This document shows, one piece after another, positions 22,601 to 51,670 of a DNA stretch of 64,000 nucleotides. How positions within the stretch are numbered: the first letter of the stretch is position 1; the number at the start of each line of letters is the position of its first letter. The stretch comes from Auxenochlorella pyrenoidosa (lineage: Eukaryota > Chlorophyta > Trebouxiophyceae > Chlorellales > Chlorellaceae). A program made the translations under genes and the position numbers. The notes under the pieces are model-generated. The model was not told the origin of the DNA, ran no database searches, and saw nothing but the letters and a program-made list of their open reading frames with translations. The stretch spans positions 732,735 to 796,734 of the forward strand of contig KQ482003.1 of assembly GCA_001430745.1 (NCBI GenBank), written 5' to 3'.

Positions 22601-24980
22601 CCATCCCTTCGACTAGCAGAGCTGTCTAGCGGAAGGGCCAGCGCGCAAGTGCGTGGCAACCCCCTCAGCGCCGCCGCTGGCCTCACCTCCCAGTACTTCT
22701 CGCGGATGAACTCCACCATGGCGTTGTAGATGCGGGCGCCGTGGGGCAGGAAGAAGCAGGAGCCGGGGGACAGCGGGTGGAAGAAGAAGAGCTCCTGCGG
22801 GCGCGCAGCGGCGTGGGCAGGTAGTGAGGGTGCTGCAAGCTGTGGTGAGCCATTGCAGCTCTTAGCGTGCGGTGTCAGCCTGCAAGCGCCACAAACAACA
22901 GCGGCGCCCTCTGCAGTTCCTACTTGTCCGCTCCTCCGCACCTGTTTCCTCGCCTTCATTGACGGCATGAAGCGCGTCTGGCAGCTGCGTCTGGCAAACC
23001 TCCCCGGCCCCATCTGCTGCCCCTGGCACACACACACACACCCGCCGCACCTGCTGCGTGCCGACGTTGCGGTGGTCGCGCTTCTTGGCCTCCTCCATGC
23101 GGTGCTGGTAGTCCTTGAGCTCCTTGTCGTCGGGGAAGGTGATGGCGTACACGCGCTGCAGCCGGGCGGAGGGCCCACCAAGCAGGGCAGGGAGCACATG
23201 AGGAGGCCGGGAGCCAGGCAAGCATGCAGAGGAGCGACCGACGTGCAGGCGGAAGCAGGCGCTGTGCCACCACAAGCGTGCACCAGAGAAAGCGGGCGCA
23301 TGCACGCAAACCCATGCTCCACTGCGCGTTGGCACGTCCCCAACCATACCTGCAGGGGCTCGCGGTTCACGTCGGCGCGCCAGAAGGCGCGGGACATGGA
23401 GTTGACGCCCACCGCCTTGAGCAGGCCGGTGTTGGGCACGTGGGGGCCGTGGCACAGGTCCACCATGGGGCCGCAGCGGTAGCAGGAGATGACCGCGTCG
23501 GCGGGCAGCTCGCTGATGATCTCCACCTGGGGGCCAGGAAGTGCAAGGGAGGGCAGTGTAAGCAAGGATCCGGGACAAAAGGGTGCCCAGAAATGCGGCG
23601 TGGCAGGGCACTCGAGAGCCTGCACAGCGAGATGCACAGGGTGCGCCTTGCTGCCATGCCATGGGTGTACCGACCGCCGAGGGGATTGCCACCGACGGCC
23701 CCCCGCACCTTGAACTTGTTCTCCTGGAACATGGACAGCGCCTCCTCCCGCGACACCTCGATGCGCTCAAAGGACTGCTTCTCCTTGACGGCCTGCAGGG
23801 GGTCCGGGGAGCAGGGGGGCCAACTATGACTGAAGAAACTTGGTGCATCTTTACATTGGATAAGGGCCTGCCTGCATGGCGCCCCTTCCCTCTCGACAGT
23901 GCCCATCATTCAGCAGGACATCAAGGGTGTCTCGACTCGCAGGCCACGCTCAGGCCGCGTGCCCCCACCTGCTGCATGCGCTTGGTGATCACCGCCTTCT
24001 CCACGTCGTTCAGCGTGCGGTCCCCCAGGTAGCAGTCGTAGTAGAAGCCCTCCTCCAGGGCGGGGCCGATGGTCAGGTCGGCGCCGTACTCCAGCTCCAG
24101 TGCCTGCCCCAGCACGTGTGCCGACGAGTGCCAGAAGGTCTGCACCGCACAGCAGGGCGCAGGAGGTTGGGTGCACGCAGGCGAGCGAGGGCACACGTGG
24201 CTTGACCTGCGCGCACAACAGCAGCTTTGCTGATAGGCAGCTATCGGTAGCGACCAGGTCGATGATTGCACCTGGCTGACGACCAACGACTGCACATGCA
24301 ATCGCTGCCCGCCCTGGCTGCGCCCGCTCCACTGCTCTCCCCAGCCAAGCACCCACCTCCTTGCCCTCTGGGTCGTCAAACGACAGCAGCTGCAGCGCGC
24401 AGTCCCCCTCCAGCGGGCGGGTCAGGTCCCACACGGCGCCGTCCACCTTGGACACCACCACCTTCTTGGCCAGGCCCTTGGAGATGGCATTGGCAATGTC
24501 CATGGGGGTCGTCACGCCCTTCACGCCCGCCTTCTCTGCAGAGCAGGAGCAGACGGCGCATGCATGGGCGGAATGTCGGGGGCGCATCATGCTGGCATGC
24601 TGGCCATACTGTAGGCCCAGGCTCGCCCGGGCTGATGGCAATGAAATGCAAGGTGTGACCTGCTGCAAGTCCGTGGTTGCTGCGAGGACTGGGTGGCAGC
24701 GGCGGCAGCGGCGGTGCAAGGCGCAGGGCACCGGCCATGCTGGGACCCGGATCTGCCTTATGCCATGCCTCAGGCGCCACTCACCAGCGCCGTCGGGCAG
24801 GATGACCTTGATAGGCACGTTCTCGGCAGCGGCCTTGGCCTTGGCCTCCTCCGCCCGCGCCTTGTACTGGCTGAATAGCTCCACGCGCCGTTTGTAATAC
24901 TCCTGGTGCGCCTTCTTGGCCTCCTCGTGCTGCTCCTGCAGCGAGAGGGCCTGCACGGCCGCCTCCGCCGCTGCAGCCAT
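19626..24980 (-). CDS. Threonyl-tRNA synthetase (class II, with editing domain)
   Basis: Charges tRNA-Thr with threonine. Eighteen minus-strand exons run from 24785-24980 down to 19626-19757, giving 709 aa. Domain order: a charged helical N-terminal extension ([19 protein letters not shown]), TGS domain (IKVILPDGA...[15 protein letters not shown]), second additional (editing) domain with HSSAHVLG and CHGPHVPN zinc-type ligands, then the catalytic core with [29 protein letters not shown] (motif 2), GDGAFYGPKID and [14 protein letters not shown] (motif 3), then the anticodon-binding domain ([16 protein letters not shown]...[10 protein letters not shown]). The first in-frame ATG is at 24980 ([10 protein letters not shown]); no strong organelle presequence is evident, so a cytosolic form is likely, though plastid or mitochondrial dual use cannot be excluded. 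The intron at 21431-21622 has a GC donor. Head-to-head with the next gene, 172 bases apart. Confidence 0.96.
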
Positions 24981-25152
24981 GATGTTCAAGCAGAATTAGC
25001 GCCTGTGGTGCCACAGATCAATGCGGGAGCACAAGGGAGTGCAGCTGTGATGGACTTCTCACGCAGCATGCGGGACAAGCTCGCTTGTTGGGGCGCCTCC
25101 CCCGGCATTGCTTTGAGAGCGCCAGATCTGTTCATCGGCAAGCCCAATCGCA
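24981..25152. promoter_or_regulatory. Compact bidirectional promoter region
   Basis: Only 172 bases separate the start codons of ThrRS (minus) and the small unknown gene (plus), so both 5' UTRs and promoters must share it. No TATA box was seen. Confidence 0.6.
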
Positions 25153-26610
25153 ATGCATTCCGCTTCTCTGCGCCCCTCGCTCGCTGCCCCACCTGCCGCA
25201 GCTGCCCCAGCGGCTAGACGGCAGCTGGCGGTGCTCGCAGCAGCCTCCGGACCACGACAGGCAATTCCCAGCGCGCCGCTGCAGCCACCGGCAGAGGGCG
25301 GCTTCAGGTGCGCCCTTGCAGCTGCTGCCCAGCAGTTTGCTGATGCTTAGGGCGCTCGTGGAGGCGCACAAAGCTGCGATACGCCAACACAACCGCCCTC
25401 CGACAGCCCAGGCTCTGCTGCCGCCACCCGCCCGCCTCGACTTGCTGGCACTAGGGGAGGTATGGTCCACCAAGAGCTCGCCCTTCTTTCATTTCCCTTC
25501 TGCGCAGGGTGACTGCACCGCAGGCAGCAGTTGCAGCGGCAGCACTGGCGGCAGCAGCAGCGCTGGCATGGCGGCGGCTGAGCAGCAGCAGGGCAAGCTC
25601 TGCTGCTCCGCAGGAGTACACAGGCATGATCGGCCTCGTTCGGCCTGCGCAGGTGGGCCTGATGTGGGCATCACATAAAGGTCTGCATTGGCAGGAGCCT
25701 TGGCACACGGCGTGTGGCTTGCATGTTTGCTCTATTATGGTCTTGTCCAAAATCAACCACTGCTGAACCATGCAGGACGTTTCTCCCACACTGCCTGTTC
25801 CTGGCAATCTCAGCTCAAACACTTGGGGTGTGTGGCATGCTTGCTGCAGAGCATGGAGGCCTCCGTGGAGCTTGACCCGGAGTACAAGATGGCGCTGGCA
25901 CGCACGCGGCAAGCCACCGCCATCCACCGAGCCATTGGCTTCCTCAACACGGGGTCGCGGGCGCGGTGAGCGGGGCAAGGCAGGCTACCCAGCTTGCTTT
26001 CCAAGCCTGGTCGCATCACCAGGGCAGGAAACTGCAAGCTGTTCAAGGGGTGCCCGAATGGCTGCAGGCTTGCCTGCAGGCCTCCCTGCATCCTTCACTA
26101 CAGCTTCGCTTAAATATGCTTGTTCGGGTGTGTGCTGATGGCGTCCGTTGCCACATGCCCGCCCTGCAGGGCGCACGTGGAGGTACGGCGGGCGCTGCAC
26201 CAGAACAGCCTCTGCCGCGCCCCGCTGCTCAACACGGGGCACTCCAAGGCTGAGCTGGCAGAGCTGTACCGCCTGCACCTGCAGCAGTCGGAGGTGCCTG
26301 CAGACTTTGGCACGCTGCTGCAGCTGCGGTGAGGGAATGAGTCGGCATGGGAGGAAGGTTTGCTGCCTGCACCATGCTGAGAACCACCCTGCTTCCGTAT
26401 GCCGCGTTGACACCGCTCTGCTTGCCTCCCAGGAACTGGGAGCAGAAACCGATGGTCGGGCTGCATGAATGTGCACATGCCGATCTTGTTCGCCTTCCTG
26501 ACTGGTTGTCATCTCCTTCTTCCTGCTGCAGCGCGTTGCTGGACCTGGATTTCGAGGACGCCGAGCGGATAGAGCGCGAGGTGGCAGAGCAGAGTGCCTT
26601 CTCTATTTGA
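25153..26610 (+). CDS. Unrecognised protein, probably plastid-targeted
   Basis: Five exons (25153-25307, 25508-25652, 25850-25965, 26170-26328, 26532-26610) join in phase to 217 aa; the predicted protein is coherent but I do not recognise the family. The N-terminus (MHSASLRPSLAAPPAAAAPA, then ARRQLAVLAAASGPRQ) is rich in Ala, Ser and Arg and free of acidic residues, like an algal chloroplast transit peptide. An alanine-rich hydrophobic helix ([15 protein letters not shown]) follows at about residues 57-71 and could be a membrane anchor. The remainder is charged and predicted helical, with EYTGMIGLVRPAQ, ELDPEYKMALARTRQAT, RAHVEVRRALHQNS and a C-terminal LDLDFEDAERIEREVAEQSA segment. A poly(A) TGTAA lies 35 bases after the stop, which supports a real transcript. 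Confidence 0.68.
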
Positions 26611-27443
26611 GCAATCTGCTGCCATGTACAACAACAACGAGCAATGTAAATGCACCCGAGAATCGGACAATCGGCACTCTGCAAGGACTAGGAAGGGTGG
26701 AGGTGGCGGTAAAGAACGGACGTCTGGGTGGCGGCGGCAGGAACCTGCATGGGACACTGAACAACTGTAGCCCAACAATTGTAGCCAGAAAATGCAGTTT
26801 CCTAATCAAGCTGCTGTACAGAAACACCTTTCAATGCCATGCAGCCCTCACACCCTCATGCGCTCCATTGCCCAGCAATGACATCACTGCTTGACTTGTG
26901 TAACTTACATCATACACTTCTTCTGTTGGCTGTCTCTCCTCTGAAGGGGAGGAGCAAGGCAAGCCTGTGGGCGCCTGCTGCCACCTTGCTGCTCGCACCA
27001 AAAAAAATGCTTGCCTGCTGTGCTGCCCACTTTGTCAGTATAGGACAATTGATCCTAAAACCCTGAAACCGTCGATTCAAAAGTTGCAGAATTTGACTCG
27101 CAGGATGACATACACCATCAGACCCTGCCCAAATCAGGACCCTGTCCCCGCTGCCAGCAGTGCGGCCACGCCCAGTACAAGTGGCATCGCTGAAAAGGTG
27201 CCTCGTTGCCTTGCTCTCCCCCGTGCTTCTTCAACCCCAGTGACATCCACTGAAAGTTTTGCGCCACCAGCCCCCCGTGAACCGCGCAGAGCTCTGGAAG
27301 CGCCACCATCGACCGAGTTCGGACGGTTGTGAAAAGCACCCGACCTGTATACATAATTGTTACACTACCAAGACCTCATACTATGAGAATTGGAAAGACC
27401 GCGACCTGAGCACTCGACTCTGACCTGCCTAGTACACCTCAAC
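26611..27443. other. Intergenic region upstream of the GH3 gene
   Basis: Less GC-rich than the coding regions. It contains the preceding gene's poly(A) signal and presumably the GH3 promoter. No gene, RNA or clear regulatory motif was recognised. Confidence 0.55.
26645..26649 (+). promoter_or_regulatory. Poly(A) signal TGTAA (small unknown gene)
   Basis: TGTAA 35 bases after the stop at 26610. Confidence 0.65.
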
Positions 27444-30400
27444 ATGCCGTCGACGACGCCTGTGCTTGTTTGGTTGACGCTGTGCATCCTTGCTCCATTG
27501 AGCAATGCAGGTGAGAATGGGGGGGAGGGGGAGGGTGGGCTGGGCCGGCAATGTCACTGAGAATCTGTACAGCACCGCACACCGTACACGGTACCGCTTG
27601 CGCTGCGACAAGCAGCATCACCTTCCTTCGTCCTTCCCCCTCAGCGCAAACAATATGGAGCAACCCCGCGAATTCTGTCAAGGTCCGCGCAGAGGCGCTG
27701 CTTCGAGCCATGTCTCTGGAGCAGAGGGTGAGCGTGCCCAACTGCGCGCGCAGTATGACGGCACTGGTGTGCAGCATGCCGACAGCGGCCACTCTCTGCT
27801 GCTTGCAGGTCTCCCAACTGAGTTCTGAGGCACCCGCTATCCCTTCCCTGGGCCTCCCTGCTTTCACCTGGTGCGAGACTGCATGCCTGGAAAGCACCTG
27901 CAATTTTCTCCACCTGCGGCCAAAGGCACAACAACAAGCTACTGGCCTCCTGTCTGCTGGCAGCACCTGCAGGCAAAGCGCTGCCATCTCAGCACTCGCC
28001 AATGCTGTTTCAGTTGCCAATCAGCCGAGCAGCCCAGGCTGTCTGCATGCCAGCTGCAAAATTCCTTTGCATCGCCTTTTGCGTGGTGCTGCCAGAGTGT
28101 TCCTCCAAAATTCCCGCATGCATCAAGCGAGCGCTGCAGGTGGTATGAGTGCCTACATGGCCCCGCCGGCCTGGTGCGATCTGCAAAGTGTGTTGGGCAG
28201 AATGCAGCGCTCGCAGTCAAGCAGGGCAGGCATGCGCAGCAGGCATGTCAAATCGGGTTGATTGTGAGCTGCAATGATGCTTTCAATCTTACGCATGGGC
28301 TGCCGCCTAACAGCCAAGGCTGCACCCCATGCACTGCAGGAAGATGGGGGGCACGCAGCTGCCCATGCCAATAGCCTGGGCAGCGACGTTCAACCCCAGC
28401 CTCGTCCAGCGGGCTGCCAGCGAGATAGCAGACGAGATGAGAGCGTTTTCAAACTGGGAGATGCGGCAGGGGCGACAGCCTGTCGCAACCAATTGCTATG
28501 GGCCGCATGCACATGTGGTCAGGGACCCGCGCTGGGGCCGGCTGGCAGAGACGTGGGGCGAAGGTGAGGCTGGGAGTGCGGCGCTACGAGGAGAGCCATG
28601 TGCAAGATGCGAGCTGCAGCTGCACCTGTGGCAGCTGCCACAGGTGCATGCATACAAGTGCCAGTGGCCGCAGTCTTCCCCCCTTCATGAATGACATTCA
28701 GCAAGTTGTGTTGCTGCTGCCCGATGGGCACTAGCAGAGTGCCCCGACTGTGCGTGTTTGCTTGTTTGGGCATAATGTCTGTCTAACTGCAACCGCCTTG
28801 CAGCATTTTTGCATGCCTGCAGACCCTCGTCTGGCTTCGGACCTGGCGCTTGCATTTGTGCGGGGTCTACAAGGCGGTGACGGGAACTCACCCTATGTCA
28901 AAGTGGCTGCAACCTGCAAGGCAAGCCTACAACTCGCAGTCAGCGAGCAACCGACGTGGCAGGGGTTTGCCACATCATTGACGAAGCTAGCTCACATCAG
29001 TGCCACAGCTAGCCCATCTGGCAGTGCTTTATTCTCTCAGTTCTCACTCCGCTGCAGCACTTTATTGGGAACGACCTTGAGAACTGGAAAGGCACTACTC
29101 GCTGGACCATAAGCACCGAGTATAACGCCCGGGATATGCGCGATACCTTCCTCCCCCCATTTGAAGCATGTGTTGCCGCTAACGCGGCATCGTTCATGTG
29201 CAGCTACAATGCAGGCAAGCCAGATGCCAACTAGCACATAAAGCTGTATGCCATGGCATTGCACGCTGCTTGCATGCCAAACTTGAATGGCGTCCCTACA
29301 GCAATGGTGGATGCTTTGCAGTCAATGGCACGCCGATGTGCGCCAACAAGGGGATGTTGCAAGATATCCTGCGGGACCGCCTTGGCTACCGGGGCCTCGT
29401 AGTGACAGACTGCAACGCGCTCGAATGGATGGCGACGGCTCCGCCGGCATCTCGAGGCTATGCCCAAAGCTTGCGCAACGCTTCTGCGCTGGCGCTGGCA
29501 GCAGGGACAGACATGACCTGCAAAGCACCAGGCGTAATGCCTTTAAACTACACAGAACTGAGAGAGGACCTGCCAGCAGACGTTGTTGAGCGTGCAACCC
29601 GCCATGTGCTGCAGTTGCGGATCAGGCGAGCTCGCTCCGGCACAGCAGATGCACCCCAATGCTTGCGCCTGTCATCATTGGCCTGCAGGCGTCCCTTTGC
29701 CACCATCATATGCCGTGGCGAACCCTCACCTGCCTCTTGCTTGTTTGTTCTTCAAGTCTGTCTAACCGCAACGGAGCTTGCGACACAGACTCTCCAGCTT
29801 TAGGGCTGCACTCAGATGGCACTGCACCCATGTGCCGCTTGGTACTTGCAGGATGGGGCACCTGAACTCCCCAGATAATCAGCCCTGGAACCACCTGAAG
29901 CCTGCAGAGGTTCATTCCCCGGCGCACATCAACACTGCGCGTGTGCTGGCAGGGAAAGGGATTGTGCTGCTCAAGAATGCCAAGGTACGGTCACGAAGGT
30001 ACCAATCACAATGGCAAGCTCAACTGGGCGCGAATGTTGGGCTGCCAGGGGGGATGTTGGCAGGCCAGGCAGGCTGCCATGACACCACCGGCCATCTTGA
30101 CGCTGCATGACGCCATCCCCCGTTGTTGTGCACTCAGGGCACGCTGCCATTTAAGGCGGCATCACTGCGGAGGGTCGGGCTGTTTGGGCCGTTTGCTGCC
30201 GACCCCCTCGCCATCTTGGGAAATTATTTCACTTCTCCTCCGGGAGGTGCCACCACATTCGTCGCCGCCATGCAAGCAGCCCTCGGCCCAGGGGTGGCTA
30301 CCACTTTTGATCACAGCACTGCTACTCACTGCACCCAACGCAACATCGATGCTGATGTGGCCCGATGCCAGGCAAGGCCAGGGCAGGCCAATGCAAAAGC

Positions 30401-32102
30401 ACAGAGCAGGATTAGCCGCTGCACTCACATGTATGCTGAACAGAGCGTGGTCAGGCATGAAGCAGCTCTGTACACGATATTAATCTGTGCATGCAGGCCT
30501 CAGACGTGTGCATCCTGTTCCTTGGCACCACGATGGTGGGCGACAGGCATGCGGTGAGTGTGGTTGGCCGTCACTGTGCGGTGCAGTGTCACTTCCGAGC
30601 CGACCATGTACGCAACCCACATACTGGTGTGAAGCATGGCGTGCGCTGCATCCACAACCGGCCCTAAGTTGTCCTGCCACCTGCTACCTCGCAGGCTGAT
30701 CCCACACTGTACGCGCCTGTCGAAGAAGCGGAGATGCGGGATCGTGTGACCCTGAGGTTGAACGCCAACCAGCTCACCCTCTTCCAGGCGAGGCGGGCAG
30801 TTTGAAGTGGTGCCAGCGGCTGTCCAGCCAGGGGGGACCGGCGTATGCCTGACCAGTCATACATTGACTGTCTATCTACCTTCCTTGGTGCAGGCTATGG
30901 CCAGCAGGACTGCGAAACCCCTTATTGTCGTCCTGGTGGGCTCAACTGGTCCCAGGGATGCAAGCGGACAGCAAGAATACACAAACCGTGAACAACGTTG
31001 CCGCCAGCTGCTGCCGATGCAGTTAAATCACCTTCCTGTCAATTTGTCTCTGTCACAGGTGCACGGCGGGCCGCTTGATGTGTCTGAGCTCCACGATTCG
31101 CCGCGTGTCGCCGCCATGCTGACCAGTAAGGGCGCAGCACCGCCCTGGGGGCCTGCCTGGCAGGTATGCCTTTGGGAGAGTGATTTGCTAGCACGAAGGC
31201 GAAAAGGAAAGCTACATCGCCAGTTATACAACCGGATCTCATCTTGCTGCAGCATGGTATCCCGGCGAAGGCGCCGCGGCTGTGGCTGATGTGCTGCTTG
31301 GCAGGGTGGCGCCGTCGGGCCGCCTGCCTGTTACATGGTGCGTTTTGCTGGAAATGTGCAGCTGCTTCTCAGGGCAGCACGGCCAGACTTTCCGCGGCGG
31401 CTGGCAGTGGCATGACAGTTTTGAGCAGCTGCCTGCTCCCCTGCCCCTGCAGGTACAAGGAGTCGTACCTCATGGCAGTATCCATGTTGGACATGCGGAT
31501 GCGGGCTTCCCCTGGATTCCCGGGTACGCAGGGTGCTGTTAGTGCCAGCAGCAAGCTTGCATGCTAAGCATGTCATGGTGTGCCAGGCCCCCTCACTGCT
31601 GGCCGGCCTAACCTCCACTGCAGGCCGCTCACACCGCTTCTACCAGGGCCCTGCCCCGCTTTATCCCTTTGGCTACGGCCTCTCTTACACAAACTTTTCC
31701 GTCACCATGTCCTCTTTCTCTGTGGCGCCTGGCTCGGGCGTCAAAATCGACGTGACTGTCAAGAACACCGGTGCCGCGGCAGCTGAGCACGTTGTTCTAG
31801 CATTCCTCAGCTTTTCTCCTGGGGCTGGCCAGTCTGGCGTGGCTCCGCGTGCTACACTTGTGCGCTCTGGGTGCAATCCAGCTTTGATGCGCACTGACAT
31901 GGTCCAGGCGCTAGCTTGCTACCAGCGCAGCCCGCTGCTGGCCCCTGGCGCTTCCAGGGTGCTGCGCCTCTTCCTGCCACTCAATTCAGGCAGCACCTCT
32001 GCATGGTCAGGCTTTGGAGATCCCCAGCCGCCCTGCGGGGTGTACAGCCTGCGCCTGGGTGTCAGCCAGCAGGGAGCCTTGGCTGTGGTTCTTGCCCAGT
32101 GA
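27444..32102 (+). CDS. Secreted glycoside hydrolase family 3, beta-xylosidase type
   Basis: Seventeen exons join in phase to 767 aa, the usual length of plant beta-D-xylosidases (BXL). The N-terminus is a signal peptide (MPSTTPVLVWLTLCILAPLS, cleaved about NA/AQ). The catalytic (alpha/beta)8 domain shows FTWWYECLHGP, GGTQLPMPIAWAATFNP, RDPRWGR, AATCKHF, MCSYNAVNG and VVTDCNALEW, whose Asp (codon 29408-29410) is the GH3 nucleophile. The C-terminal alpha/beta sandwich (GIVLLKNAK...VGLFGPFAADP) and Fn3-like domain (PLYPFGYGLSYTNF) are complete. WW-E-LHG and CKHF favour beta-xylosidase/arabinosidase over beta-glucosidase, but the substrate is inferred. Likely roles are remodelling of the alga's own wall or use of external xylan. 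Five of 16 introns (28921-29057, 29215-29321, 29626-29851, 30372-30496, 30788-30893) use GC donors. Confidence 0.94.
28621..28648. repeat. 28-bp perfect palindrome in GH3 intron 5
   Basis: TGCACCTGTGGCAG is followed immediately by its reverse complement, with no spacer. It lies 58 bases inside the intron after the exon ending at 28563. Confidence 0.95.
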
Positions 32103-33034
32103 GGAGCACCAAACCCCGTGTCGCATTTTGCATGGGGTGCTGTGTGGCACGACAGCCTTGCAGTGAGAAATTCAAGACTCTTCTCGCCAGCCTAATCGTT
32201 TCGCAGCACGCACCTGACTTTCACTTGTTAGCCCATTCTTGGATTTCCAAGCACCCTCTGTTCTTCTAGCAGCAGACATTTCCACCAAGCAGCCACATCC
32301 TGATGTGTGCTTAGCCAAGCAAATCACCCGAATGTTCTGTGAGCATGTTAAGATTGTATTTGCAATGTGAGCCCAGGTCAACGATTGCTGCCTTTCCTTC
32401 TGCACTCTCCATGCGCACTTGCATGTACATGATGCATCAGCGCAAGAGCATATGTAGCCGGTTATGTAGCCAGCTCATGCAAGCCGTGTCAAGCAAGCAA
32501 AGAAGCTGCGCTGTGGCAAAGTGTCGGGCGTGGCACAGGTTTTTCAGGTTGTGTTGTTGTTGCATTTTCGCCCACAAGCGCCACGTGCTTGACAGCGTCC
32601 GTTCACAAGCACAGCTATCGCATGCAGCAGCAAATGGGTGCAGCGAAGCTGTTTTGCTAGGCAAGCTATCCACGGCCTGCATCATGACTGCGTTTCACAC
32701 CTGCACATGGTGCATGAGCAGCAACCAGCATTACAGCATGCAGGCAGGTGTGGGAGCATTATGTGCCACAGCGGACTCGACTGCTTGCCGTCGCCCGCTG
32801 GCGGCGGTGCCAGCATGGCCACCCCAGAAGCTGGGGCGGAGAACCAGCGCAGCACCTTTCGACTGCAATCGACTGCATTCGGCGGCTGTCGCGGCGTGGA
32901 GCCACTCGTCAGTCTGCCGAAAGACTCGGGCGCAGCAGCCCGCACCGAGAAGGGGCTGACGCCGGACAGCATCGATCGCATCGGCTGCAGAGCGCGGAAA
33001 GAACCTGAAAGCGGCGCCGCAGGCGCCTGACAAC
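32103..33034. other. Intergenic region, GH3 to PRP8
   Basis: Contains the GH3 3' UTR and the PRP8 promoter. No TGTAA was found near the GH3 stop. No gene or structured element was recognised. Confidence 0.55.
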
Positions 33035-50882
<17,848 letters not shown>

Positions 50883-51670
50883 GGCCCCCCGCGCCCCCCG
50901 CGCCCTCTGTTCAGTGTTGTACCCGTAGGAGGCGGCTCCCTGCCCCCGTGCCTCTGTGTGCCTTCTCCATCTTGCTCCCTCTCTGCAGCCCTGCACCCCT
51001 GCTTTTTTTCTATGCTGCCCCTCTCCCTGCTTTCCCACTCTTGTGCTAACTGTCCGTTTGAATCCTCCTTTGCTTTGCAAGCGACCGTCCCCATACCCAA
51101 CTTCTTTACGTTTTAGGCCATGTAATCCCGCATTCTGCCGACAGCCTTTGGTGCAGAGGAGTTCGATGAGGGGTTCACAGCTTTTGAGTCCCCAGGGGCA
51201 GCAGGCCGGGCGTTCCTGCACAGTTCCATGTGAGCAGGGATGACTTCTTGTTCGTGCATTCCTAGAAGGTTGTGGGCATGCTTGTCAGTTCCTGCACAAC
51301 GCCCTGCCACCATGGAACTGGTCCCCATGCACCCGAATGCTCGCTGACTAGCATGTTCAGCGCATGTCCAGGCACTCATGTTCCTCCATTGAAAACGAAT
51401 TGGTATCACTCCACAAAGTACTTTTTGAAATGCAGAAGCCACGCCAAGTTTGCTAACTGAATGATTTGGAAGGGAGCGCTGGCAGCAGCGGCGGCACAGC
51501 GCACCTCTAGAAGGACGGCATGCATAGTCCAGCCTGGTGCAGCGTCTGATCGCAAATTTTGAATAAAACGCAATTTGGGCATTAGATCGGCGCTGACGTG
51601 CACGGGAAGCCCCCGACGGCAAGTAGAGTCGACGTGCCTAAAGACCGTTGTCGCTGCAGGCGCGGCTTGG
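50883..51670. other. Intergenic region, PRP8 to DnaJ gene
   Basis: T/C-rich PRP8 3' UTR with a TGTAA at 51121-51125, then the DnaJ promoter. No gene was recognised. Confidence 0.55.
51121..51125 (+). promoter_or_regulatory. Poly(A) signal TGTAA (PRP8)
   Basis: TGTAA 239 bases after the PRP8 stop. It is the first copy downstream in the sense orientation. Confidence 0.55.

Noticed and set aside
22546..23848. Overlapping 328- and 363-codon minus-strand frames
   Set aside because: They are read-throughs of ThrRS exons and introns; only the segments matching ThrRS are real.
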